A DNA stretch of 45,393 nucleotides from the NCBI GenBank assembly GCA_018056725.1, contig JAGPFF010000015.1, positions 1-45,393 of the forward strand, written 5' to 3'. Both the position numbers and the translations under genes were made by a program. The stretch comes from Anaerolineaceae bacterium (lineage in GTDB: Bacteria; Chloroflexota; Anaerolineae; Anaerolineales; Anaerolineaceae). The notes below the pieces were generated by a model. It was not told where the DNA came from. It saw only the letters and a list, made by a program, of their open reading frames with translations, and did no database searches. This document shows positions 25,192 through 32,489 of this stretch, piece after piece. Positions within the stretch are counted from its first letter, which is position 1, and each line of letters begins with the position of its first letter.

Positions 25192-25648
25192 AACCTCCAA
25201 GATCCTCTTTCTCGGCATCTGCACCTTGCTCGTCTCTCTTCATAAACGGTTCCAGCAGCCAGGCGGAGAGGAAAATGAAAATGAGCAGGAACAACGAGAG
25301 AAGAAGAGGGAAGAGATGCGCAGAAAAGGGGAGAGGGTTGCTCGTCAGCGCAAGGCGACCAATCCAGTAGCTGGCAAAAACCAATCCCGCGACCACTTGA
25401 GCCAGCCGGGGCGCAAATGGAGATCTCACCCATAAGAAAACTGCTGTCACCAGGCTCGAAAGCCCCACAAAGGCGCCCTTTAGAACTGTCCATACAGGAT
25501 GAGGAAAATAGCCGGCTGCCAGCAGCCAGTTCCAGGATTCAACCACCTGTATGATTCCTGCCAGATTCATCAGGAAGCAAATAATAAAAGCTATTGCCAC
25601 GATGTGCAGGAGAAAGGGTGGCTTTGTGGATTGACTCGATTGCTCCAT
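25181..25648 (-). CDS. Small four-helix membrane protein
   Basis: A 155-residue protein with four clear hydrophobic segments (about residues 12-34, 56-74, 81-97 and 108-132) and an acidic cytoplasmic tail (KRDEQGADAEKEDLGGYGE). I do not recognise the family. The downstream CYTH gene starts inside its last codons, so the pair is translationally coupled. The ATG has no ribosome-binding site but follows an extended -10 by 8 nt. It may sense or tether something for the CYTH enzyme, which is inference from context only. Confidence 0.65.
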   Translation of the reverse strand: MEQSSQSTKPPFLLHIVAIAFIICFLMNLAGIIQVVESWNWLLAAGYFPHPVWTVLKGAFVGLSSLVTAVFLWVRSPFAPRLAQVVAGLVFASYWIGRLALTSNPLPFSAHLFPLLLSLFLLIFIFLSAWLLEPFMKRDEQGADAEKEDLGGYGE

Positions 25649-25656
25649 CAGGTGGC

Positions 25657-25665
25657 ATTATAGCA
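25657..25665 (-). promoter_or_regulatory. Extended -10 of the membrane-protein/CYTH unit, predicted leaderless
   Basis: TGCTATAAT on the minus strand ends 8 nt before the start codon. The 8 nt between (GCCACCTG) hold no Shine-Dalgarno. Confidence 0.55.
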
Positions 25666-25688
25666 TGCTGGCAGAAAAGGAAGAAAAC

Positions 25689-25716
25689 TTGACAGCCGTC
25701 TAAAGTCGGATATACT
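25689..25716 (+). promoter_or_regulatory. Promoter of the Thr/Pro-rich protein and possibly gatCAB
   Basis: TTGACA (25689-25694), 16-nt spacer, TATACT (25711-25716). The predicted leader is about 40 nt and contains AAAGGGG ahead of the start. Confidence 0.65.
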
Positions 25717-25764
25717 GACAAAAGTCCTCCTATGCATGAATGACTGGCAGGAAAGGGGCAGTCG

Positions 25765-26043
25765 ATGAAACGGTCAATTTGGGATATTCTGGCAGTGATT
25801 TTTAGCGCAGCGGCTGTCCTTCTGTTGATGTTGATCCTGATCATTTACATCAACCCGGATAGTTCGCTTAATCCATTTCCATTCCCCACTCTACCGCCAA
25901 CAATCGAGATTCCAACTCCAACGCCCACGCTTTTGAAATTGCCTCCCACCTGGACGCCAACGCCTTTGCAACAAAACACACCCCTGCCCACAAGCACTTT
26001 TATGCCAACGGAAACACCCCTGATATTGACGCCGGGCGGGTGA
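25765..26043 (+). CDS. Small membrane-anchored Thr/Pro-rich protein
   Basis: A 92-residue protein with one N-terminal hydrophobic helix (IWDILAVIFSAAAVLLLMLILIIYI without the flanks, residues ~5-29) and a tail of about 60 residues made mostly of Pro, Thr and Leu (TPTPTLLKLPPTWTPTP). There is no lipobox Cys, so it is a signal-anchored protein with its tail outside. Such TPTP tails are frequent in Anaerolineae envelope proteins. No function can be named. It lies 48 nt upstream of gatC under a good promoter. Confidence 0.6.
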   Translation: MKRSIWDILAVIFSAAAVLLLMLILIIYINPDSSLNPFPFPTLPPTIEIPTPTPTLLKLPPTWTPTPLQQNTPLPTSTFMPTETPLILTPGG

Positions 26044-26091
26044 TGCAACAATTGCCATACCATTCTAAAGGATAAAAGGGTATTCAATCAC

Positions 26092-26412
26092 ATGAGTGAA
26101 GCCATCACAAAAGAGATATTTGACCATCTGGTAGAACTGGCTGCGCTGGAGTTGAATGAAGACCAGGCAGAATACCTGCGCAAGCAGCTCAACAACCAGT
26201 TAAAAGCCATTAACGAACTCGCAGCCATTCCAATTGAAGGGGAAGTGCCGCCTAACCTGCATGGAGTGCCCTTTGAGGCGGAAGTAAGCGCTCAACCCCG
26301 CGAAGATGTCTGGCATCCATACCCAGACCCGGCTGAAATTCTCAAACAGGCGCCGCAAGTCGAAGATGGTTACATTGTCGTCCCCGATATCCCCCATACG
26401 GAGCTTAAGTAG
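26092..26412 (+). CDS. gatC: Asp-tRNA(Asn)/Glu-tRNA(Gln) amidotransferase subunit C
   Basis: A 106-residue GatC. It has the typical EIFDHLVELAALELNEDQAEYLRKQLNNQLKAINELAAIPIEGEVPP stretch (residues ~8-57), which wraps around GatA and bridges to GatB, and a C-terminal VEDGYIVVPDI segment. It is needed to make Gln-tRNA(Gln) and/or Asn-tRNA(Asn) by the indirect route. gatA starts 5 nt after its stop, so C, A and B are made together. Confidence 0.92.
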   Translation: MSEAITKEIFDHLVELAALELNEDQAEYLRKQLNNQLKAINELAAIPIEGEVPPNLHGVPFEAEVSAQPREDVWHPYPDPAEILKQAPQVEDGYIVVPDIPHTELK

Positions 26413-26417
26413 GTCTC

Positions 26418-28013
26418 ATGGAACCTTGTGATCTCAACGCGCTCGACCTATCCGAATTGCTGCGGAAGAAAGAACTTTCCGCACTTGAAATTGTCAACTC
26501 CTGCCTGGAGAGAATCGCCATGGTGGATGGACGCCCTGGAACACTCGACAGCGGAGAATTAACCGCCGAAGACCGCCGCCGGGTGCACGCATTCATCAGC
26601 CTGAATGCTGAAGAGGCGCGAAAACAGGCGGAAGATCTTGACCGGCGCATCCAATACGGTGAGCAACCCGGTCGGCTGGCAGGGGTCCCTTTCACTGTGA
26701 AAGACATCTTCTGTGTCAAGGGCACCTTTTCTACGGCTGCCTCGAAGATTCTGGCAACTTTCCGCTCTCCTTATACGGCAACAGCGGTTCAACGAATGCA
26801 ACAGGCGGGTGCCATCATGCTCGGCAAGGTTAACCTGGATGAATTCACCTACGGCTCATCCAATGAATCTTCCGCCTTCCAACCCAGCCCCCGCAATCCC
26901 TGGAAAACCGACCGCGTGCCGGGCGGTTCATCCGGTGGCAGCACAGCCAGTGTCGCAGCCGGAGAAGCGCCCCTCTCCCTTGGCACGGATACAGCCGGTT
27001 CGATCCGGCAGCCGGCAGCTTTTTGCGGGGTGGTTGGAGTTAAACCCACCTATGGCAGGGTGTCGCGTTATGGTTTGATTGCCTTTGCCTCTTCACTGGA
27101 TTGCCCTGGACCGGTGGCGCGCAATGTCAAGGATGCCGCTGCAATGCTTCAGGTTATCGCCGGCGCGGATGAGCATGATGCCACAGCTGCCACTGTGGAA
27201 GTGCCGGATTATTTGGCGGGGATCGAGGATGGTGTCAAGGGAATGCGCATCGGCTTATCTCCGGATTATTTCCGCATTACTTACCCGGATCCAATCAGCG
27301 GCGAATTGCTCAACCAACCAGTACCTTCTGAAATTGAAGAGGCGGTACGTCATGCCGCGCAGGTGCTGGCTGGAATGGGCGCGGAAATTATTGAGGATGT
27401 GCCAATGCCGAATACCCGGTTTGGCATCCCAGCCTATTTTGTCATCAGCCGGGTTGAGGCGGCTTCCAACCTGCATCGTTATGATGGGGTAAAGTACGGT
27501 CACCGCAGTTCAATTCCCACCAGCGACCTCAAAGCGATGTATCGCTTTACCCGCAATGAAGGTTTTGGGCTGCAACCCAAGCTGCGCATCTTGATGGGGA
27601 TGTATGTTTCAGCAGCACAATACAGCGAGCAGTATTACAAACGTGCCATGCAGGTGCGCACATTGATCCGGCGTGATTTCGAGGATGTTTTCAATCCTCA
27701 GGGCAGGTACCGTCTGGATGCTTTGCTCACCCCCACCACCCCCACTACAGCATTTGAAATGGCGGCAGTATACGGCGATTCAGTGCTGATGCAGTATGCC
27801 GACCAGTTGACCGTGCCCGCTAACCATGCCGGCATCCCGGGTCTTTCAATGCCAGGCGGGCTGGATGCGGATGGATTACCCATTGGAATTCAATTGCTGG
27901 GCGCAGATTACACCGAGAAGACCCTATTCCGCATTGGCAGGGCTTTCGAAAGATCTACGGAAGACGAACCGTGGCGCAGGGTAAGACCGGAAGTGGTTCG
28001 GGAGGCAGCATGA
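26418..28013 (+). CDS. gatA: Asp-tRNA(Asn)/Glu-tRNA(Gln) amidotransferase subunit A
   Basis: A 531-residue amidase-signature enzyme that releases ammonia from glutamine for tRNA-bound Glu or Asp. The Ser-cisSer-Lys triad is complete: Lys95 (VPFTVKD), cis-Ser171 (PGGSSGGS) and nucleophile Ser195 (DTAGSIRQPA, where many family members have DTGGS). The protein is longer than the usual ~485 residues, in part because of an insertion around residues 36-56 (MVDGRPGTLDSGELTAEDRRR). The stop overlaps the gatB start (ATGA). Confidence 0.95.
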   Translation: MEPCDLNALDLSELLRKKELSALEIVNSCLERIAMVDGRPGTLDSGELTAEDRRRVHAFISLNAEEARKQAEDLDRRIQYGEQPGRLAGVPFTVKDIFCVKGTFSTAASKILATFRSPYTATAVQRMQQAGAIMLGKVNLDEFTYGSSNESSAFQPSPRNPWKTDRVPGGSSGGSTASVAAGEAPLSLGTDTAGSIRQPAAFCGVVGVKPTYGRVSRYGLIAFASSLDCPGPVARNVKDAAAMLQVIAGADEHDATAATVEVPDYLAGIEDGVKGMRIGLSPDYFRITYPDPISGELLNQPVPSEIEEAVRHAAQVLAGMGAEIIEDVPMPNTRFGIPAYFVISRVEAASNLHRYDGVKYGHRSSIPTSDLKAMYRFTRNEGFGLQPKLRILMGMYVSAAQYSEQYYKRAMQVRTLIRRDFEDVFNPQGRYRLDALLTPTTPTTAFEMAAVYGDSVLMQYADQLTVPANHAGIPGLSMPGGLDADGLPIGIQLLGADYTEKTLFRIGRAFERSTEDEPWRRVRPEVVREAA

Positions 28014-29464
28014 CAGAATACGAAGCCATCATCGGACTGGAAACACATATCCAGTTGAACACGACAACTAAAGTCTTTTGCTCCTGCAAAGCTGATTCAT
28101 GGTATGACCCTCCCAATACCAACATTTGCCCGGTATGCTGTGGGCTCCCCGGCGTGCTGCCGGTGCTCAACAAAGCGGTGGTCGAAAAAGGTGTTCTGCT
28201 GGCGCGGGCGATGAATGCTGAAATTCGTCCTCTTTCTTACTTTGATCGCAAGAATTATTTTTACCCTGACCTGCCCAAGGGCTATCAGATTTCTCAGTTC
28301 GACCAGTCACTCGCCAGAGGCGGTTTCCTTGATCTTCCGATCCCTGCATCTGCTTCACCGGACAGACAAGCCTATACCCGACGGGTAACCATTTGGAAGT
28401 TGCATATTGAAGAGGATGCCGGAAAAACCAAAACCGGCAACAAACGGCGATTCATTGATTTCAATCGGTGCGGTGTGCCGCTGGTGGAGATGGTAACCGG
28501 ACCTGATTTGCGAACGGCGGATGAAGCGGCGCAATACCTCATCCGGTTACGCCAGTTGCTACGCTGGATTGGCATTTCAGAAGCCGATATGGAAAAAGCA
28601 CACCTGCGTTGCGATGCCAACGTGTCTATTCGGGTTAAAGGTGAGACGAACCTTAACCCCAAAACCGAAATCAAGAATGTGAACTCGATTGATGCGGTGC
28701 GCGATGCCATTGCGCGGGAAATTGAGCGTCAGATCCGCGAGGTGGAGGCAGGCAATCGCATTGAAGCCTGGACGCTGGAATGGGATGAGGATTCAGGCAC
28801 GCTTAAAAAGATGCGTTCCAAGGAGACTGAAGCCGATTACCGGTACTTTCGCGAGCCCGATTTGCTTCCCATCCGCCTGAGCGAGGAATGGAAGAACGAG
28901 ATTCTGACGGATTTCCCGGAATTGCCCCTGGCGCGAAGGGCGCGCTTCATCGAGCAATACAGCCTCCCGGAGTACGATGCCGATATTCTCACCGGGGAAC
29001 GGAAACTCTCTGATTATTACGAGAACTCGGTCAAAGCCTATGGTGGTGACCCTAAAAAAGTCTCTAACTGGCTGATGAATGATGTGCTGCGGATGATCAA
29101 TGATCAGGGTTTGAACCCGGAGGAGATGAAACTGACGCCATCAGCGCTGGCTGAGATTCTAACTCTTGTGGATAAGGGGACGATCAACATAAATACTGGC
29201 AAGAGTCTGCTGCAAAAGGTGCAGGAAAGTGGCAAAGAGCCGGCGCAAATTGTCGCCGAGGAGGGACTGGGTCTCGTAAGCGACGACAATGCCATCCGTG
29301 CCATTTGTGAGGAAGTTCTGGCTGAGAGCCCCAACGAGGTGGCAAGCTACAAAGCTGGCAAAGTCACACTGATCGGTTGGTTCGTGGGTGGCGTGATGAA
29401 AAAAATGCGCGGCAAGGCGGATGCCGCTCTGGCAAGGAAGATTCTGGAAGAACTATTGCAATAA
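28010..29464 (+). CDS. gatB: Asp-tRNA(Asn)/Glu-tRNA(Gln) amidotransferase subunit B
   Basis: A 484-residue GatB that binds the mischarged tRNA, activates its side chain with ATP and receives ammonia through a tunnel from GatA. The N-terminal YEAIIGLETHIQLNT and CSCKADSW...CPVCCGLPG segments hold the Cys residues for zinc, and FFYPDLPKGYQISQ-type sequence (YFYPDLPKGYQIS) is diagnostic. The C-terminal YqeY-like helical tail ends in GGVMKKMRGKADAALARKILEELLQ. The start at 28010 uses GGGAGG at 8000-level spacing just upstream and overlaps the gatA stop; the open frame upstream lies inside gatA. Confidence 0.96.
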   Translation: MTEYEAIIGLETHIQLNTTTKVFCSCKADSWYDPPNTNICPVCCGLPGVLPVLNKAVVEKGVLLARAMNAEIRPLSYFDRKNYFYPDLPKGYQISQFDQSLARGGFLDLPIPASASPDRQAYTRRVTIWKLHIEEDAGKTKTGNKRRFIDFNRCGVPLVEMVTGPDLRTADEAAQYLIRLRQLLRWIGISEADMEKAHLRCDANVSIRVKGETNLNPKTEIKNVNSIDAVRDAIAREIERQIREVEAGNRIEAWTLEWDEDSGTLKKMRSKETEADYRYFREPDLLPIRLSEEWKNEILTDFPELPLARRARFIEQYSLPEYDADILTGERKLSDYYENSVKAYGGDPKKVSNWLMNDVLRMINDQGLNPEEMKLTPSALAEILTLVDKGTININTGKSLLQKVQESGKEPAQIVAEEGLGLVSDDNAIRAICEEVLAESPNEVASYKAGKVTLIGWFVGGVMKKMRGKADAALARKILEELLQ

Positions 29465-29490
29465 TTGAAAGCAGAGTACCTGATTTAATT

Positions 29491-29529
29491 AAAAAAAGAA
29501 GGCAGGGTGGTAAAAAAATCCACCCTGCC
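29491..29529 (-). terminator. Intrinsic terminator of the HIT gene
   Basis: GGCAGGGTGG (29501-29510) pairs perfectly with CCACCCTGCC (29520-29529). On the minus strand it is followed by TTCTTTTTTT. On the plus strand it may serve gatCAB less efficiently, as no T run follows. Confidence 0.85.
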
Positions 29530-29534
29530 TGATG

Positions 29535-30014
29535 TTACTGCCAGGCTTCTCGTATTCTCTGCCAGGTGATGGTGAGATCTTCCGGGATGACCCGGGTGCC
29601 ACCCACGGACGACATGAAGTTCGTGTCGCCTGACCACCGCGGCACAATGTGAATGTGGGCATGCTCCGCGATACCAGCTCCGGCTGCTTCTCCCATATTA
29701 ATCCCAATGTTAAAACCATCTGGTTTATAGACGGCGCGCAAAACCCCGATAGCGCTATTCACCATCTCCATCATTTCCGCGCGCACTTCAGGTGTAAGCA
29801 ATTCTATGCTGGATACATGGGCGTACGGGACCACCATCAGATGACCGCTGGTGTAGGGATAACGGTTGAGGATGGTGTAGCAATCCTTTCCCCGGTGAAC
29901 AATCAGATTCGTAACGCCATCACTTTGGGTGGGGGCACTGCAGAATACACAAACGCCAGAATTGTCTGAATCTGTAACATATTTCATGCGCCAGGGAGAC
30001 CACATATTTTCCAT
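29535..30014 (-). CDS. HIT-family protein (Ap4A phosphorylase-like)
   Basis: A 159-residue histidine-triad hydrolase or transferase. The triad is in HAHIHIVPRW (His118, His120, His122; His120 should be the nucleophile). The N-terminal MWSPWRMKYV and CVFC (Cys22, Cys25) resemble bacterial and actinobacterial Ap4A phosphorylase-like HIT proteins rather than plain HINT proteins; the two Cys may form half of a zinc site with a later His. It would split dinucleoside polyphosphates or adenylylated compounds. The gene is monocistronic, divergent from xseA, with a clear terminator. Confidence 0.87.
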   Translation of the reverse strand: MENMWSPWRMKYVTDSDNSGVCVFCSAPTQSDGVTNLIVHRGKDCYTILNRYPYTSGHLMVVPYAHVSSIELLTPEVRAEMMEMVNSAIGVLRAVYKPDGFNIGINMGEAAGAGIAEHAHIHIVPRWSGDTNFMSSVGGTRVIPEDLTITWQRIREAWQ

Positions 30015-30078
30015 GATACCGCCTCTACCTCAATTTTGTTAATTCTACACGCGATAAGGTTTTTTGCAGGCTCAAATG

Positions 30079-30108
30079 TTGACAGGCTTACGCGGGTGAT
30101 GGTATTCT
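30079..30108 (+). promoter_or_regulatory. Promoter of xseAB, predicted leaderless
   Basis: TTGACA (30079-30084), 18-nt spacer, TATTCT (30103-30108). The -10 ends 6 nt before the ATG, and there is no Shine-Dalgarno. Confidence 0.6.
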
Positions 30109-30114
30109 ATTCCT

Positions 30115-31365
30115 ATGCTTCAGCAATCCCTATTCCCTCCTCCTTCACTCACCGTAAGCGAGATTACCCGCTACCTGCGTGAACTGTTTGAAAGTGATGA
30201 GATTTTGAGGGAAGTATGGATACAGGGTGAGATTTCCAATCTTTCCCGTCCGGCTTCAGGTCATATTTACTTTGTCTTAAAAGATCAAAACGCTGCCCTG
30301 AAATGTGTCATCTGGAAACAAACTGCCTCACGGATGCCTTTGACCTTGCAAAACGGTATGGCGATCGAAGTGCATGGCGCTATTGGGATTTACGAACGAG
30401 ATGGTCAGTATCAGCTCTATGCGGATGCCATACGCCTGACCGGTGAAGGTGCCTTATATCAGGAGTTTTTACGCCTCAAAGCCAGTCTTGAAGCTGAAGG
30501 TTTGTTTGCGCCAGAACGGAAAGTTCCCCTGCCAGAGATCCCCACAAAAATAGGCATCGTTACATCCAAAACCGGGGCAGCCTTGCAGGATATCCTCAAT
30601 ACCTTGAAACGGCGTTTCCCGCTTGTAGAGGTTGTGCTGGCGCCCTGTGCCGTTCAGGGGGAAGAGGCGCCACCGCAGATCATCAATGCCATCCAAGGCT
30701 TAAACCAGGAACTTGGCATGGAGCTCATTTTGGTGGCGCGCGGCGGTGGCTCGTTGGAGGATTTGTGGGCATTCAATGATGAACGAGTTGTACGGGCGAT
30801 TGCCGATTCATCCGTGCCAATTATTACCGGCATCGGTCATGAAACCGATTTTACGCTGGCGGATTTCGCCGCTGATGTCCGCGCTGCCACCCCAACCGCT
30901 GCTGCCGAACTGGCAGTACCCGACCGGTCTGAACTGCGCGAGCAAATCAGCGCCATTGGTCTGCAGCTGGCGGCAGCCTGGCGGCAGCGCTATAACGAGG
31001 AACGGAGTGCCTTGCAGGATTTGAGCAGGCGGCTGGCTATAGCCTCACCTGCCTGGGAGGTGCGTAATGACCGTCAGCGTCTGGATGAGCTTCAGGGGCG
31101 CCTTATCCGTACCGTCCTTCATGAATTGAAAATCCTTCGTGGCAATACACTGAATCTCTCCAGGCGTCTCGCAACCCTCAGCCCCGAGGCGGTGTTGCAG
31201 CGTGGGTATGCGATTGTTCGTACGACAGAAGGAAAACTGGTGTATAGTGTCCAACAGGTTCACCGGGATGACTTGCTGGATATTCGTGTCTCGGATGGAA
31301 TTATTCTATCCAAAGTGGAAGCTGATTCGGATTCACAAGTAAATGGAGGAAAATCCAATGACTGA
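30115..31365 (+). CDS. xseA: Exodeoxyribonuclease VII large subunit
   Basis: A 416-residue XseA. The N-terminal OB fold (residues ~10-105, with LREVWIQGEISNLSRPASGHIYFVLKD) binds single-stranded DNA. The catalytic region contains KIGIVTSKTGAALQDILNTLKRRFP, LVARGGGSLEDLWAFNDE and GIGHETDFTLADFAADVRAATPTAAAE, followed by a long coiled coil and a short C-terminal domain (RGYAIVRT). With XseB it degrades ssDNA from either end in repair and recombination. The start has no ribosome-binding site and lies 6 nt after a -10. xseB begins inside its last 8 nt. Confidence 0.95.
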   Translation: MLQQSLFPPPSLTVSEITRYLRELFESDEILREVWIQGEISNLSRPASGHIYFVLKDQNAALKCVIWKQTASRMPLTLQNGMAIEVHGAIGIYERDGQYQLYADAIRLTGEGALYQEFLRLKASLEAEGLFAPERKVPLPEIPTKIGIVTSKTGAALQDILNTLKRRFPLVEVVLAPCAVQGEEAPPQIINAIQGLNQELGMELILVARGGGSLEDLWAFNDERVVRAIADSSVPIITGIGHETDFTLADFAADVRAATPTAAAELAVPDRSELREQISAIGLQLAAAWRQRYNEERSALQDLSRRLAIASPAWEVRNDRQRLDELQGRLIRTVLHELKILRGNTLNLSRRLATLSPEAVLQRGYAIVRTTEGKLVYSVQQVHRDDLLDIRVSDGIILSKVEADSDSQVNGGKSND

Positions 31366-31588
31366 TCTCCCTTCCCAATTGTCTGATCTGAGTTATGAAC
31401 AGGCGTTCAACGAGTTGGAAACCATCGTCGCCGCCCTTGAAGGCGAGCAAAAACCGCTCGACGAGACGGTCAAACTTTACGAGCGTGGTCAGCTGCTCGT
31501 GCAGTATTGCATGGCGCTGCTGGATAAGGCGGATTTACGCATTCGCCAGTTGAATCCGAATGCAAGCTCCACCGAGGAGAATGCATGA
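31358..31588 (+). CDS. xseB: Exodeoxyribonuclease VII small subunit
   Basis: A 76-residue XseB with the family core LSYEQAFNELETIVAALEGEQKPLDETVKLYERGQLLVQYC and the following DKADLRIRQL helix; it decorates the coiled coil of XseA. The frame is open five codons further up, but GGAGGAAAA directly before ATG 31358 sets the start. It overlaps both neighbours: 8 nt of xseA and 4 nt (ATGA) of the DUF212 gene. Confidence 0.93.
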   Translation: MTDLPSQLSDLSYEQAFNELETIVAALEGEQKPLDETVKLYERGQLLVQYCMALLDKADLRIRQLNPNASSTEENA

Positions 31589-32034
31589 GCGCTTTGGTGC
31601 GCTATCCCGAGTTGATTGCCTGCCTGGTAGGCTGGCTTTTTTCATCCCTTCTAAAGATTCCTACCTATTACGTTGTCCACAAGCGGGTCAATTTGCGCCA
31701 AGCGTTCGGCACGGGGGGCATGCCCAGTTCTCACGCCTCCACAATGACGGCTACCACGCTGGCGGTGGGTTTGTTTAGCGGGTTCGACCATCCGGCGTTT
31801 GCCATAGCCGTGGCAATCACGATGATCGTGATCTACGACGCAGCAGGGGTGCGCCGCGAGGCTGGTTATCACGCTGTCATCATCAATCGCATGATTGATG
31901 AATACCTGAAAGGGAGTTTGATTAATCAGAAAAAGTTGAAGGAAGTCATTGGCCATACTCCGTTGGAAGTGGTCGGAGGTGTGATTACCGGGCTGTTCTC
32001 TACCACCGTCTTATGGCTCCTCTGGCCAAAGTGA
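31585..32034 (+). CDS. DUF212 (divergent PAP2-like) membrane protein
   Basis: A 149-residue YuiD-like protein of the divergent PAP2 family. GMPSSHAS (residues ~45-52) matches the central phosphatase motif of acid phosphatase/PAP2 proteins, and YDAAGVRREAGYHAVIIN follows. Several hydrophobic segments indicate an integral membrane location. The family is often inferred to dephosphorylate a lipid, but no activity is established. It overlaps xseB by ATGA, so it is translated from the same message. Confidence 0.85.
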   Translation: MSALVRYPELIACLVGWLFSSLLKIPTYYVVHKRVNLRQAFGTGGMPSSHASTMTATTLAVGLFSGFDHPAFAIAVAITMIVIYDAAGVRREAGYHAVIINRMIDEYLKGSLINQKKLKEVIGHTPLEVVGGVITGLFSTTVLWLLWPK

Positions 32035-32489
32035 TTTTTATTGCATTCCACCATCAACCTTGATTGTGCAAGAATTTCCCGAAGTTCCTCTCGCTGCCAA
32101 TTCCGTTGAATATACCGAACAGTATTCTTAGCTCAAGCAAACCGAAGCCCGGATGCTTGTGATTCTGGCACGTTTGCGGCAGTATCGAGAGTCTCCGCGA
32201 AGGCTTCCCCGTGACGAGGACGAATGGCAATGGTGTTGGATGTCGTTACGATCCGTTCCCTTAATCTCCCTTAATCTTTGCCTTCCGTTAGGATTGACCC
32301 TTGCAGGCAAAATTGATCGTCTGGGACTTCACACCAGCGCCTAAACCTGCATTACAGGCGGAAACTTGGCAGAGTACTGACATTTCACCTTATACGGCAG
32401 CTTCATGAACCCCCTTATTTTTCCGTTTCATAATGTAAAATCCTCATTTTCAGGGATTCAAAGTCATACTCTCCGAGGAAGGTTGAGGA
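32035..32489. other. Intergenic region, no supported gene
   Basis: This 455-nt stretch lies between convergent genes. On the plus strand one frame is open except for a single TAG at 32130-32132 and encodes nothing I recognise (a 63-codon piece at 32153-32344). The minus-strand 60-codon frame has a low-complexity Ser/Arg composition typical of translated repeats. It could be a decayed gene or an interspersed noncoding element. The last part holds a weak hairpin (AATCC against GGATT, 32441-32460) that may end herA. Confidence 0.4.
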
